From a virus, in the IMG/VR virus record IMGVR_UViG_3300030102_002537, positions 1 to 37,229 of that record: a stretch of DNA of 37,229 nt; one strand, written 5' to 3'. Below the pieces are notes generated by a model. The model saw nothing but the letters and a program-made list of their open reading frames with translations. It was not told where the DNA came from and searched no databases. A program made the translations under genes and the position numbers. The first letter of the stretch is position 1. The number at the start of each line of letters is the position of its first letter. Positions 1 through 5,483 of the stretch are shown here, piece by piece.

Positions 1-106
1 CCCACTGTTTCTTATCAATGTTCTTGGCTATAAAACTTCTTGCCTCTGGGTTCTGTGATACCAGAGTTACAATCTCTTGTGTTTTATAAATAAATACTTG
101 TTTCAT
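1..106 (-). CDS. 5' part of a 74-residue early protein, cut by the window edge
   Basis: The ATG at 106 opens MKQVFIYKTQ, the same N-terminus as the complete gene at 36927-37151. The reading frame runs off base 1. This is the redundant copy created by the terminal overlap and should not be counted as a second gene. Confidence 0.9.
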   Translation of the reverse strand, partial: MKQVFIYKTQEIVTLVSQNPEARSFIAKNIDKKQW

Positions 107-125
107 AATTGCTTTCTAAAAAGAC

Positions 126-151
126 ACGGTGACCCTGTTACAGGTCACCGT
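126..151. terminator. Perfect 9-bp hairpin between two early genes
   Basis: ACGGTGACC (126-134) pairs with GGTCACCGT (143-151) around an 8-nt loop. Read leftward, the hairpin is followed by GTCTTTTTAG, a usable U-tract, so it most likely terminates transcripts coming from the 59-residue gene at 215-394. Read rightward it is followed by only four T. It is repeated at 37171-37196 in the terminal overlap. Confidence 0.7.
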
Positions 152-214
152 TTTGCAAAAGTTCTAATAATGCAATGTCTTGGTTGAGGTTGACTAGAAA
201 GTCACAAATTCATA

Positions 215-394
215 TTATTCTTTGAACTCGTCTACGTCAATACCAAACTCAGCAGCCTTCTCAATGAGGTCTTCTTCACCCCATGTATCAAGCCCTTGAT
301 TTACGAGCATTTCTGTATCCTCGTAACTATCAAAACCTTTGTCACTAATTGCAGTAGTGATTGCTTCTGCTAAGCCTAATTTATCGATTGTCAT
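215..394 (-). CDS. Small acidic early protein, 59 residues, unknown
   Basis: The ATG at 394 is preceded by a strong ribosome binding site (AAAGGAGG, 5 nt upstream) and by the early-arm 12-mer motif at 411-422. The product begins MTIDKLGLAEAITT and ends GIDVDEFKE. It is acidic, predicted mostly helical, and has no cysteine or membrane segment. I do not recognise a family. It lies just after the GHKL ATPase gene in the leftward direction and before the hairpin at 126-151. The cassette context and clean binding site make it a real gene despite its size. Confidence 0.8.
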   Translation of the reverse strand: MTIDKLGLAEAITTAISDKGFDSYEDTEMLVNQGLDTWGEEDLIEKAAEFGIDVDEFKE

Positions 395-410
395 TAAGCC
401 TCCTTTGTTG

Positions 411-422
411 TTACTAATACGG
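411..422 (-). promoter_or_regulatory. Early-arm 12-mer motif, copy without hairpin
   Basis: On the minus strand the sequence is CCGTATTAGTAA, matching the consensus NCGTNTTAGTAA found before twelve early genes. It sits 16 nt upstream of the ATG at 394. Unlike ten other copies there is no perfect hairpin directly before it. Confidence 0.65.
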
Positions 423-445
423 TAGAGGGCATAGTTGATAGTTAT

Positions 446-1648
446 TTAGTTAAGTCTGAAACCACACTTTGGGCATGACTGCACTATGTTTGGTTCAGAT
501 TGTGGCGTAATTTGTGGTGGCACAAAGTTTCCATAAGCAACGTTAGTTGATTGAGCAATATTATTATCAGTCAATCTCTTAAGAGTTGCTTGGTCGTAAG
601 TGCCTCGTTGAACAATGTCGTTGCCATCCATCTGTGCTTGTATGTTTGCACTTGTGTTAGATGAATACAACATTGAGTTAGGTCTAACCGTATTGTGTAT
701 CTTGGAAAGAGCAGTTACATCCTTGATGTAGGACATACTTTCTTTCTCAAAATTAGCACCTTGGTCTTCCTCATCAACAAGCATCACACCATCCAATGCA
801 GATGCCTCGTTGACTAGACCAATCAATTTCATGATGTAGTTTCTAGCCACCAAGTCTCTGCTCATGGACAAAGGTATCTTCTGATGAACATTCAAAGAAT
901 ACTTGAATTGAGTATCTTCAAGGGTCATCACTGGAATACCTAGTTCATAAAGCCATGGTGTTTCTGCTTCAAAGATTTCCACCTTTGTTTTCCTTTGTAG
1001 GTTTTTCATTGCGTTGATGCCATCAATCTCTTGCAAGACTGGAGTTGGCATTGTTACTTCAACACCGTGCTTTGACTGAGGTCTTGGAATAATCTCATTA
1101 TTGACGACATAATTTATGCCTTCTGGTGGGATTACATTCCTCAGCATTTCCACAGCAGTTTCAAAGTCTCCCTTCACCATAGGTAGTACAGCCTCAACCG
1201 TTGTGCCTTGGTGGTAGTTAGGGTCTTTGTGCTTAATCGTATTCCTCACACCATCTTTGAAACTAACGGTGTAATTCCTAGTCTTAATCACAGCTTCTTT
1301 TGAAACAGCAATGAGTTGTTTCTCACCTGCATTGAACCTACCTGCAACAGTAGGGTCGTTTCTCTTTTCAGTAGTCCTGAAGAGAGTATAGATGTCGGTT
1401 GGGTCTTTGAAACCACCACCGTCATCTTGCACCTTAAGTTGTGCAGGTCTGTTGCCATCCTTTGTAAGTATTACAATACAAGAGGTTGGCGTTACAGCAC
1501 CTTCAACGTAGCCCAAGAATTCATCGAACACATTGGTCACCAGTTCAACTGCGTGTCTCCATGCAGGGACAGAACCAAATAGTTCTTTGAGTCCTTTGAT
1601 GTCTACTTCAAATGCAGATTTAATTCTGCTTACAACTTTCTTAGTCAT
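446..1648 (-). CDS. GHKL-fold ATPase (HSP90/MutL/gyrase-B-type nucleotide-binding domain)
   Basis: The 400-residue product carries the three sequence marks of the GHKL (Bergerat) ATPase fold: an N-box around residues 35-43 (ELVTNVFDE), the G1 box DDGGGF at 75-80, and a later glycine/lysine lid motif GRFNAGEK at 103-110. The last residues include a Cys-Pro-Lys-Cys pair (392 and 395), possibly half of a zinc site. There is no histidine-kinase phosphoacceptor domain or receiver, so a signalling kinase is unlikely. Phage relatives with this fold include T4 RIIA-type proteins; that link is inference. The ATG at 1648 has AAGGAGG in front and a 12-mer/hairpin cassette upstream. The substrate is unknown. 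Confidence 0.75.
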   Translation of the reverse strand: MTKKVVSRIKSAFEVDIKGLKELFGSVPAWRHAVELVTNVFDEFLGYVEGAVTPTSCIVILTKDGNRPAQLKVQDDGGGFKDPTDIYTLFRTTEKRNDPTVAGRFNAGEKQLIAVSKEAVIKTRNYTVSFKDGVRNTIKHKDPNYHQGTTVEAVLPMVKGDFETAVEMLRNVIPPEGINYVVNNEIIPRPQSKHGVEVTMPTPVLQEIDGINAMKNLQRKTKVEIFEAETPWLYELGIPVMTLEDTQFKYSLNVHQKIPLSMSRDLVARNYIMKLIGLVNEASALDGVMLVDEEDQGANFEKESMSYIKDVTALSKIHNTVRPNSMLYSSNTSANIQAQMDGNDIVQRGTYDQATLKRLTDNNIAQSTNVAYGNFVPPQITPQSEPNIVQSCPKCGFRLN

Positions 1649-1671
1649 AATTTCCTCCTTAATTATGCCCT

Positions 1672-1709
1672 CTACTAAAACGATATTGAGGAGGCGTTTA
1701 AGCCTCCTC
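1672..1709 (-). terminator. Early cassette: hairpin with stop codon in loop, plus 12-mer
   Basis: Minus-strand GAGGAGGC (1709-1702), a loop containing the TAA of the preceding gene, then GCCTCCTC (1695-1688): a perfect 8-bp stem. It is followed after 4 nt by TCGTTTTAGTAG (1683-1672), the slightly variant early 12-mer, then the ribosome binding site of the GHKL gene. Confidence 0.75.
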
Positions 1710-1865
1710 TACTGAATTCACTTCCCATTTAGCATCAACAGGCATTGTGACATCTCCTTCTGCTATCACTTTGCTGTGTGCATCCCATTCATTATCACTT
1801 TCCAATTCAAAGTCTTCTTCAAACTGTTCAGTTACTGTCCACTTGACTGTGTATGTCTTAGTCAT
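1698..1865 (-). CDS. Small acidic protein, 55 residues, unknown
   Basis: Two adjacent ATGs (1868 and 1865) follow AAGGAGG; the second gives the better 6-nt spacing and is chosen. The product starts MTKTYTVKWTVTEQ and ends EVNSVEEA. Alternating hydrophobic residues suggest a small beta-alpha protein, and it is strongly acidic. It is translationally coupled to the preceding 52-residue gene, whose stop codon overlaps its start. Its own stop codon lies in the loop of the 1688-1709 hairpin. Family not recognised. Confidence 0.75.
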   Translation of the reverse strand: MTKTYTVKWTVTEQFEEDFELESDNEWDAHSKVIAEGDVTMPVDAKWEVNSVEEA

Positions 1866-2016
1866 CATTACCCTCCTTGAGTTGCTTGTTGAGTTCATCT
1901 ATTTTTTTCTGAACCCATACAACACCACGAGTATTGATAAGACTGTGAAGATTGAAAACATCAACCTCTTCTGAGATTTGTGCCATCTCTTCCAATTTTC
2001 TTTTAACATTTGCCAC
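1858..2016 (-). CDS. Small GTG-start protein, 52 residues, unknown
   Basis: A GTG at 2016 lies 4 nt after AAGGAGG, and the frame runs to a TAA at 1858, overlapping the start of the next gene by a few bases (translational coupling). The product starts (M)ANVKRKLEEMAQ and ends NKQLKEGNDD; it is charged and predicted helical, perhaps a short coiled coil. A longer frame in the same stretch (1899-2141) lacks a ribosome binding site and crosses the upstream hairpin, so it is a shadow. The 12-mer motif and hairpin at 2042-2080 precede it. Confidence 0.75.
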   Translation of the reverse strand: MANVKRKLEEMAQISEEVDVFNLHSLINTRGVVWVQKKIDELNKQLKEGNDD

Positions 2017-2041
2017 TTTACCTCCTTGCAAACATTGTTTA

Positions 2042-2080
2042 TTACTAAGACGAGACTCACAGGAGGGGCTTGTCTGTGAG
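2042..2080 (-). terminator. Early cassette: hairpin plus 12-mer
   Basis: Minus-strand CTCACAG (2080-2074) pairs with CTGTGAG (2062-2056) around an 11-nt loop, 9 nt after the stop codon of the DUF932-like gene. TCGTCTTAGTAA (2053-2042) follows after 2 nt, and AAGGAGG plus a GTG start come 25 nt later. Confidence 0.7.
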
Positions 2081-2089
2081 CCAAGGTTG

Positions 2090-3160
2090 TTAGGCTAGAG
2101 CAGGCTCTAGCACTGTGTTTGACAGATTTGCAACATCCCAACCGAACTTCTCAAACTCAGTAGCCCTGTCGTAGTCTTCTAAGTCTTGAGATGCCCTTGT
2201 TACAGCGTTTGTAAGTCCCCATTTAGTTGTGTCACCACCTTTGATTAAGTGGTTCAATACTGAGTCTTTCTCATCCTCTGTAAACTTAAACTGTTTCTGT
2301 ATTATTTCAACAGCATCGATAGGCTTTGCTATCTCAGTTTCTGTAGTTTCCCTGAGTTTTCCCAACACATTATTGAACCCTTCATTAGACAACACATTCC
2401 TCACTACATCTTGCACCTGACCAACTAAAGCCTCACTTGTTTTGTTCAGTGTGTCTCTGCTGAGTAAGTCTGTGATGTCATGTGATGCACCAATGTGTCT
2501 TCTTCTGAAAGATGTTTCTGCAATCATACCGTTCATGCAAACTAATCTTTCGATGAATGCTTGAACATTTACAGAACCATATCCAACTTCTGAATTACTT
2601 ACGATTACACCACCTCTGACAACATCACCCTTCTCAATCTCACCTGTAAGTTTGTCAGTTACAGCTTTGATGTAGAGTTTTTTCTCAGTAACATTGGATG
2701 AGATAATTTCTAGTTTCTCATCAAACATTACAGGCAACACAGCCTCGGCGACATCTTCATTATCAAAAGTCAGATACTTGTTGGACAAGTCAGCCCTCAT
2801 CAAATCCCAGACAGTTGAACCGTCTGATTGATAAGTTCTAATCATTCTTTTGTTTTGAGTTTGTCCTAGCCAGTTGTTAACATTTTCTGCTAACAATACT
2901 GGGTTGTTGTTCATTACTCTTTCGTAGTAAGCGTAAGGAATTTGCAACCTAGTTGCTAGTTGTCTGTGTGCAGTGGGTGTAATCTCCATTTGCTTTGAGT
3001 CATCAATACTCATTAAGACTGGAGCATTAGTTGTTACATCGTCTTGTTCAACTGGAAGTAATTGCATACTTCTGCTGTCCACGACCATATCAACTTTTTT
3101 CTCTGCTTGGTCTGTAATTTTCTTTGCTAACTCATTTATGTTTAATCCTAATTTTGGCAT
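2090..3160 (-). CDS. DUF932-like phage/plasmid protein
   Basis: The 356-residue product resembles the DUF932 (phage/plasmid-like TIGR03299-type) family: an N-terminal part with a helical segment ending in YAYYERVM, then WLGQ, an RMIRTYQSDG segment, a central region rich in beta strands with GVIVSNSEVGYGSVNVQAF, and a C-terminal helical half. The biochemical role of the family is not established; members are common in phages and plasmids and often sit with early or accessory genes. The ATG at 3160 is preceded by AGGAGG and the 12-mer at 3194-3205. No membrane segment or signal peptide is seen. Confidence 0.75.
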   Translation of the reverse strand: MPKLGLNINELAKKITDQAEKKVDMVVDSRSMQLLPVEQDDVTTNAPVLMSIDDSKQMEITPTAHRQLATRLQIPYAYYERVMNNNPVLLAENVNNWLGQTQNKRMIRTYQSDGSTVWDLMRADLSNKYLTFDNEDVAEAVLPVMFDEKLEIISSNVTEKKLYIKAVTDKLTGEIEKGDVVRGGVIVSNSEVGYGSVNVQAFIERLVCMNGMIAETSFRRRHIGASHDITDLLSRDTLNKTSEALVGQVQDVVRNVLSNEGFNNVLGKLRETTETEIAKPIDAVEIIQKQFKFTEDEKDSVLNHLIKGGDTTKWGLTNAVTRASQDLEDYDRATEFEKFGWDVANLSNTVLEPALA

Positions 3161-3193
3161 CTATGCCTCCTTTTGATGCCCCTCAATTTTTTA

Positions 3194-3234
3194 TTACTAA
3201 AACGATAGACTAGGTGGAGGACTCAACCTCCACC
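3194..3234 (-). terminator. Early cassette: hairpin plus 12-mer
   Basis: GGTGGAGG/CCTCCACC (3213-3234) is a perfect 8-bp stem with a 6-nt loop formed inside the last codons of the 98-residue gene; its TAG stop directly follows the 3' arm. TCGTTTTAGTAA (3205-3194) comes 7 nt later and leads into the DUF932-like gene. Confidence 0.75.
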
Positions 3235-3506
3235 TTCTGTAACTTTTTAAGCTGTTTCTTGGCACCTTTTTGCAAAGCTTTAGCCCACTCAACAAGTTTT
3301 TCTAGTTGCTCAATATCATCTGATAACCAAAATTGAACATCTGAATGGTATTTTGTTTGAGACAATTCAAGTCTTCTTGCATTGTCAATTCTGAAACTAA
3401 CTATATTTGCGTTTTTAGAATGATGATTAAAAATTTCATTGGCTGTTAAACCAAATAAATCACCATGGCTGTCAAGCAAAATGTTGTTTTCTTTTTCTTC
3501 TGTCAT
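3210..3506 (-). CDS. Early protein, 98 residues, unknown
   Basis: The start is placed at the ATG at 3506, after GGGAGG, rather than at an upstream in-frame codon that would cross the hairpin/12-mer cassette. The product begins MTEEKENNILLDSHGD and has a C-terminal lysine-rich helix (residues ~65-95) suggesting a short coiled coil or nucleic-acid contact. The last codons form the 5' and 3' arms of the downstream hairpin. Not assigned to a family. Confidence 0.75.
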   Translation of the reverse strand: MTEEKENNILLDSHGDLFGLTANEIFNHHSKNANIVSFRIDNARRLELSQTKYHSDVQFWLSDDIEQLEKLVEWAKALQKGAKKQLKKLQKVEVESST

Positions 3507-3537
3507 AATATTTACCTCCCTATTATGATTATATTTT

Positions 3538-3576
3538 TTACTAAAACGATACAATCGAGGGGCATGATTGCCCCTC
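3538..3576 (-). terminator. Early cassette: hairpin plus 12-mer
   Basis: GAGGGGCA/TGCCCCTC (3557-3576), perfect 8-bp stem with a 4-nt loop; the TGA stop of the 75-residue gene overlaps the first bases of the 5' arm. TCGTTTTAGTAA (3549-3538) follows after 7 nt. Confidence 0.75.
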
Positions 3577-3802
3577 ATTCAACTAATTCATTTAATTGAC
3601 TCGGGTCTTTTTCCCAAGGTTTAGTTCTTATGAATTCTATAATTCGTAAACAAGCTTGGTCAGAAATAAAACTATTATCTCCAAGCAAATTTGCTGATTG
3701 GATGTGACTTATAAAAAGTAAAACCTGTTTTGAAGTTTCATGACTTAGTTGTCTGCCATTTTCATCAACAAAAACTTTTCTATTTTCTATGTTAATTTTC
3801 AT
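3575..3802 (-). CDS. Early protein, 75 residues, unknown
   Basis: The ATG at 3802 follows AGGAGG and a 12-mer (3829-3840). The product starts MKINIENRKVFVDENG and looks like a small beta hairpin followed by helices; it has one cysteine and no membrane segment. Family not recognised. Its TGA lies at the foot of the downstream hairpin, as in the other early cassettes. Confidence 0.75.
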   Translation of the reverse strand: MKINIENRKVFVDENGRQLSHETSKQVLLFISHIQSANLLGDNSFISDQACLRIIEFIRTKPWEKDPSQLNELVE

Positions 3803-3828
3803 TATTACCTCCTATGAAAATTTATTTA

Positions 3829-3866
3829 TTACTAAAACGAAACCGAGCAGGGACTTAGCCCTGCTC
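3829..3866 (-). terminator. Early cassette: hairpin with stop codon in loop, plus 12-mer
   Basis: GAGCAGGG/CCCTGCTC (3845-3866), perfect 8-bp stem; the 6-nt loop contains the TAA stop of the 109-residue gene. TCGTTTTAGTAA (3840-3829) follows 4 nt after the stem. Confidence 0.78.
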
Positions 3867-4184
3867 TGGATTGTTTACCTCTTTGATTGTGTCAATGTCT
3901 GGGGTGTCTGGTGCACCATACTTTTGTTTGAGTTCATCAGTTGTCATGAGATAATCTGGGTCTATCTCAATCTCAACTCTTTCATCAATCAATTTAAGCA
4001 TTGTGTCTTGGTCAATTAAACCAGAGTCACACAATGCCACAAGCATTGTTACCATTAATCCTTTTGGTGCTGTGTTTTTATCTTTTGACCAATCAAACTC
4101 CCAATCTGGCTGTAACTCAACATATGAGTCAATCCAATCATAATTAGTAAGTTGGTCAATAAAAGTGGAAACTTGTTCATTCAT
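3855..4184 (-). CDS. Early acidic protein, 109 residues, unknown
   Basis: The ATG at 4184 follows AGGAGG, with the 12-mer at 4209-4220 upstream. The product starts MNEQVSTFIDQLTNYDW, is acidic, helical, and ends NNPEQG; the last codons encode one arm of the terminator hairpin and the stop is in its loop. No motif that I can assign. It sits in the run of single-gene early cassettes. Confidence 0.75.
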   Translation of the reverse strand: MNEQVSTFIDQLTNYDWIDSYVELQPDWEFDWSKDKNTAPKGLMVTMLVALCDSGLIDQDTMLKLIDERVEIEIDPDYLMTTDELKQKYGAPDTPDIDTIKEVNNPEQG

Positions 4185-4208
4185 AATATCCTCCTATATG
4201 AATTGTTT

Positions 4209-4238
4209 TTACTAAGACGGCAGGGTCATCAACCCTGC
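4209..4238 (-). terminator. Early cassette: hairpin with stop codon in loop, plus 12-mer
   Basis: GCAGGGT/ACCCTGC (4220-4238), perfect 7-bp stem; the TGA of the 27-residue gene is in the loop. CCGTCTTAGTAA (4220-4209) is contiguous with the stem. Confidence 0.75.
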
Positions 4239-4312
4239 TCTTTTAAGATTGTAAAAATAGAATTATCACTGACAACTATATTTCCTGTATCATTAATAGA
4301 CACTTCAATCAT
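4229..4312 (-). CDS. Microprotein, 27 residues
   Basis: The ATG at 4312 follows AAGGAGG with 5-nt spacing, and the 12-mer at 4339-4350 is in the usual place. The product is short: MIEVSINDTGNIVV followed by about 13 residues ending LKEQG, and the TGA lies in the loop of the following hairpin, as for longer early genes. The full cassette (motif, binding site, frame, hairpin) around a 27-codon frame argues it is translated. It could be a small regulator; function unknown. Confidence 0.65.
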   Translation of the reverse strand: MIEVSINDTGNIVVSDNSIFTILKEQG

Positions 4313-4338
4313 TTTAACCTCCTTGATTAAAGTTAGAG

Positions 4339-4376
4339 TTACTAAAACGAGGTTGGGAGGGGCATCCCTGCCCCTC
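4339..4376 (-). terminator. Early cassette: hairpin plus 12-mer
   Basis: GAGGGGCA/TGCCCCTC (4357-4376), perfect 8-bp stem with a 4-nt loop, 7 nt after the TAG of the 119-residue gene. TCGTTTTAGTAA (4350-4339) follows after 6 nt. Confidence 0.75.
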
Positions 4377-4383
4377 TCACTAT

Positions 4384-4743
4384 CTAAAGATAAAGTGGTG
4401 GTGGGTATCCTAAACCTCCTGCTTTAGCTTTACCCCACAATAAAAGTCTTATGTAGTGAAATGCTTTTTCATCTTTGCCTCCGATATGCCACATATCAAT
4501 ATCTTCTTTATCTAAACCATCAACTGGGTCGTAATTCTTTCCGTTTTTATAGTTGTAAATTGTTGCAACTGTTTTGTCAGGAAATTCAAAAATCCATTCG
4601 CATAGTATTTTTGCATCTCCACTTTCTCCCAAATGCTCTTCACCAAACACTGAAACAAGTTTGTCATAGGAAATATTTACATGCCCTATGAAACTGGTTC
4701 CAAAGTCGTTGAGAGTTGGTTTGATTGTGATTTCTGTTTCCAT
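4384..4743 (-). CDS. Conserved marine-phage protein, 119 residues, uncharacterised
   Basis: The start is the ATG at 4743, 8 nt after AAGGAGG; an ATG further upstream would put the binding site inside the gene. The product contains the pattern SFIGHV, SYDKLVSVFGE, a central CEWIFEF then TVATIYNYKNGKNY, and DMWHIGG. I recall this arrangement from many phage proteins of unknown role; it reads as a small alpha-beta domain. It has no catalytic motif I can name. It lies among the single-gene cassettes. Confidence 0.75.
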   Translation of the reverse strand: METEITIKPTLNDFGTSFIGHVNISYDKLVSVFGEEHLGESGDAKILCEWIFEFPDKTVATIYNYKNGKNYDPVDGLDKEDIDMWHIGGKDEKAFHYIRLLLWGKAKAGGLGYPPPLYL

Positions 4744-4773
4744 GATTAAATCCTCCTTCATCATGATTATTTT

Positions 4774-4812
4774 TTACTAATACGATTTACTGGGGGGCAT
4801 TTCAGCCCCCCA
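4774..4812 (-). terminator. Early cassette: hairpin plus 12-mer
   Basis: TGGGGGGC/GCCCCCCA (4791-4812), perfect 8-bp stem with a 6-nt loop, 5 nt after the stop of the 120-residue gene. TCGTATTAGTAA (4785-4774) follows after 5 nt. Confidence 0.75.
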
Positions 4813-4817
4813 TATTG

Positions 4818-5180
4818 TTAGGGTTGTATCTGTTTATCATATTGCTGAATAACTCTTCTTGCCTCATTCTTAGCCGTTTCAATAAACAGTCTTTTTATTT
4901 CTGCCCTGAATTGTCGCCTTGTCTTTGGTATTTCATTGACCTTCATACCGATACAACTTTTAACCATTTCTAAAGTTGGGTATTCAGGTTTTTCAACTGA
5001 ACCTAAAAACATAAATGCCATTTTAGTTTCAATGAGAATTTTATTTCTCAAGTAAACCTCATGGTAATTATCTTTGGTAATTTCTTGGTAACCTCCGAAC
5101 ATTGCATTAAAACCAAGTAATTTTTCTAAGTCTGAAATTCCTTGTTTTTCTTTGTTTGGGCTTTCAATTAATAATGACAT
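4818..5180 (-). CDS. Early protein, 120 residues, unknown
   Basis: The start is the ATG at 5180, preceded by AAGGAGG; a longer in-frame extension to 5258 would run through the 12-mer and part of the hairpin. The product begins MSLLIESPNKEKQG, has a hydrophobic middle (KMAFMFLG) and a basic C-terminal helix (RRQFRAEIKRLF, then RRVIQQYDKQ). The basic helix could contact nucleic acid. Family not recognised. Confidence 0.75.
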   Translation of the reverse strand: MSLLIESPNKEKQGISDLEKLLGFNAMFGGYQEITKDNYHEVYLRNKILIETKMAFMFLGSVEKPEYPTLEMVKSCIGMKVNEIPKTRRQFRAEIKRLFIETAKNEARRVIQQYDKQIQP

Positions 5181-5205
5181 AAATCCTCCTTGTGTCATTG
5201 GTTTA

Positions 5206-5252
5206 TTACTAAAACGGTAACGGTTGGAGGCTTGCGAAACCCCAACCGTTAC
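5206..5252 (-). terminator. Early cassette: long hairpin plus 12-mer
   Basis: GTAACGGTTGG/CCAACCGTTAC (5217-5252), perfect 11-bp stem with a 14-nt loop, 7 nt after the TAG of the 52-residue gene. CCGTTTTAGTAA (5217-5206) is contiguous with the stem. Confidence 0.78.
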
Positions 5253-5259
5253 AATCAAA

Positions 5260-5418
5260 CTAAACTTTGTCAGTCTGAGTCATCACTAAATTGCAAAACA
5301 TACACTTAGTTACTGTTCCATCGTCTGAACCGTAAATGATTTCATTTATTGGGTGAGAACAATTGTATTGTTTCCAAGTGATTTGTTTTGGGTGATTATT
5401 AACTATCCATGCTGCCAT
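5260..5418 (-). CDS. Small zinc-ribbon-like protein, 52 residues
   Basis: The ATG at 5418 follows GGAGG (AATGGAGGAACC) and the 12-mer at 5440-5451. The product begins MAAWIVNNHPKQITWK and contains Cys-Ser-His (residues 20-22) and, about 20 residues later, Cys-Met-Phe-Cys, an arrangement compatible with a single zinc ribbon. It is the first protein gene of the leftward arm, directly downstream of the large non-coding region. Small zinc ribbons of this type in early phage regions are often DNA- or protein-binding; that is inference. Confidence 0.75.
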   Translation of the reverse strand: MAAWIVNNHPKQITWKQYNCSHPINEIIYGSDDGTVTKCMFCNLVMTQTDKV

Positions 5419-5439
5419 GGTTCCTCCATTGCTAATTGT

Positions 5440-5483
5440 TTACTAAGACGATACCAAGCAACCAATTTGGAGGGGTTGCTTGG
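5440..5483 (-). terminator. Early cassette: 10-bp hairpin plus 12-mer at the end of the non-coding region
   Basis: CCAAGCAACC/GGTTGCTTGG (5454-5483), perfect 10-bp stem with a 10-nt loop. TCGTCTTAGTAA (5451-5440) follows after 2 nt. There is no protein gene before it, so it marks the 3' end of the putative non-coding RNA. Confidence 0.75.

Larger units (their letters stand above)
1..184. repeat. Left copy of the 184-bp terminal overlap
   Basis: Bases 1-184 match 37046-37229 at 180 of 184 positions (differences at 50, 77, 112 and 115). A biological direct terminal repeat would normally be identical, so this reads as the closing overlap of a circular or circularly permuted genome, with the two ends assembled from slightly different population variants. 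Two differences lie in a coding region and are both synonymous; two lie in the non-coding leader. Confidence 0.9.

Noticed and set aside
1-184. True direct terminal repeats
   Set aside because: The copies differ at four positions, which fits an assembly overlap of a circular map rather than identical terminal repeats.
1899-2141. 80-residue leftward frame
   Set aside because: Starts inside the upstream gene and crosses the terminator hairpin; the GTG-start gene 1858-2016 in another frame has the binding site and coupled stop.
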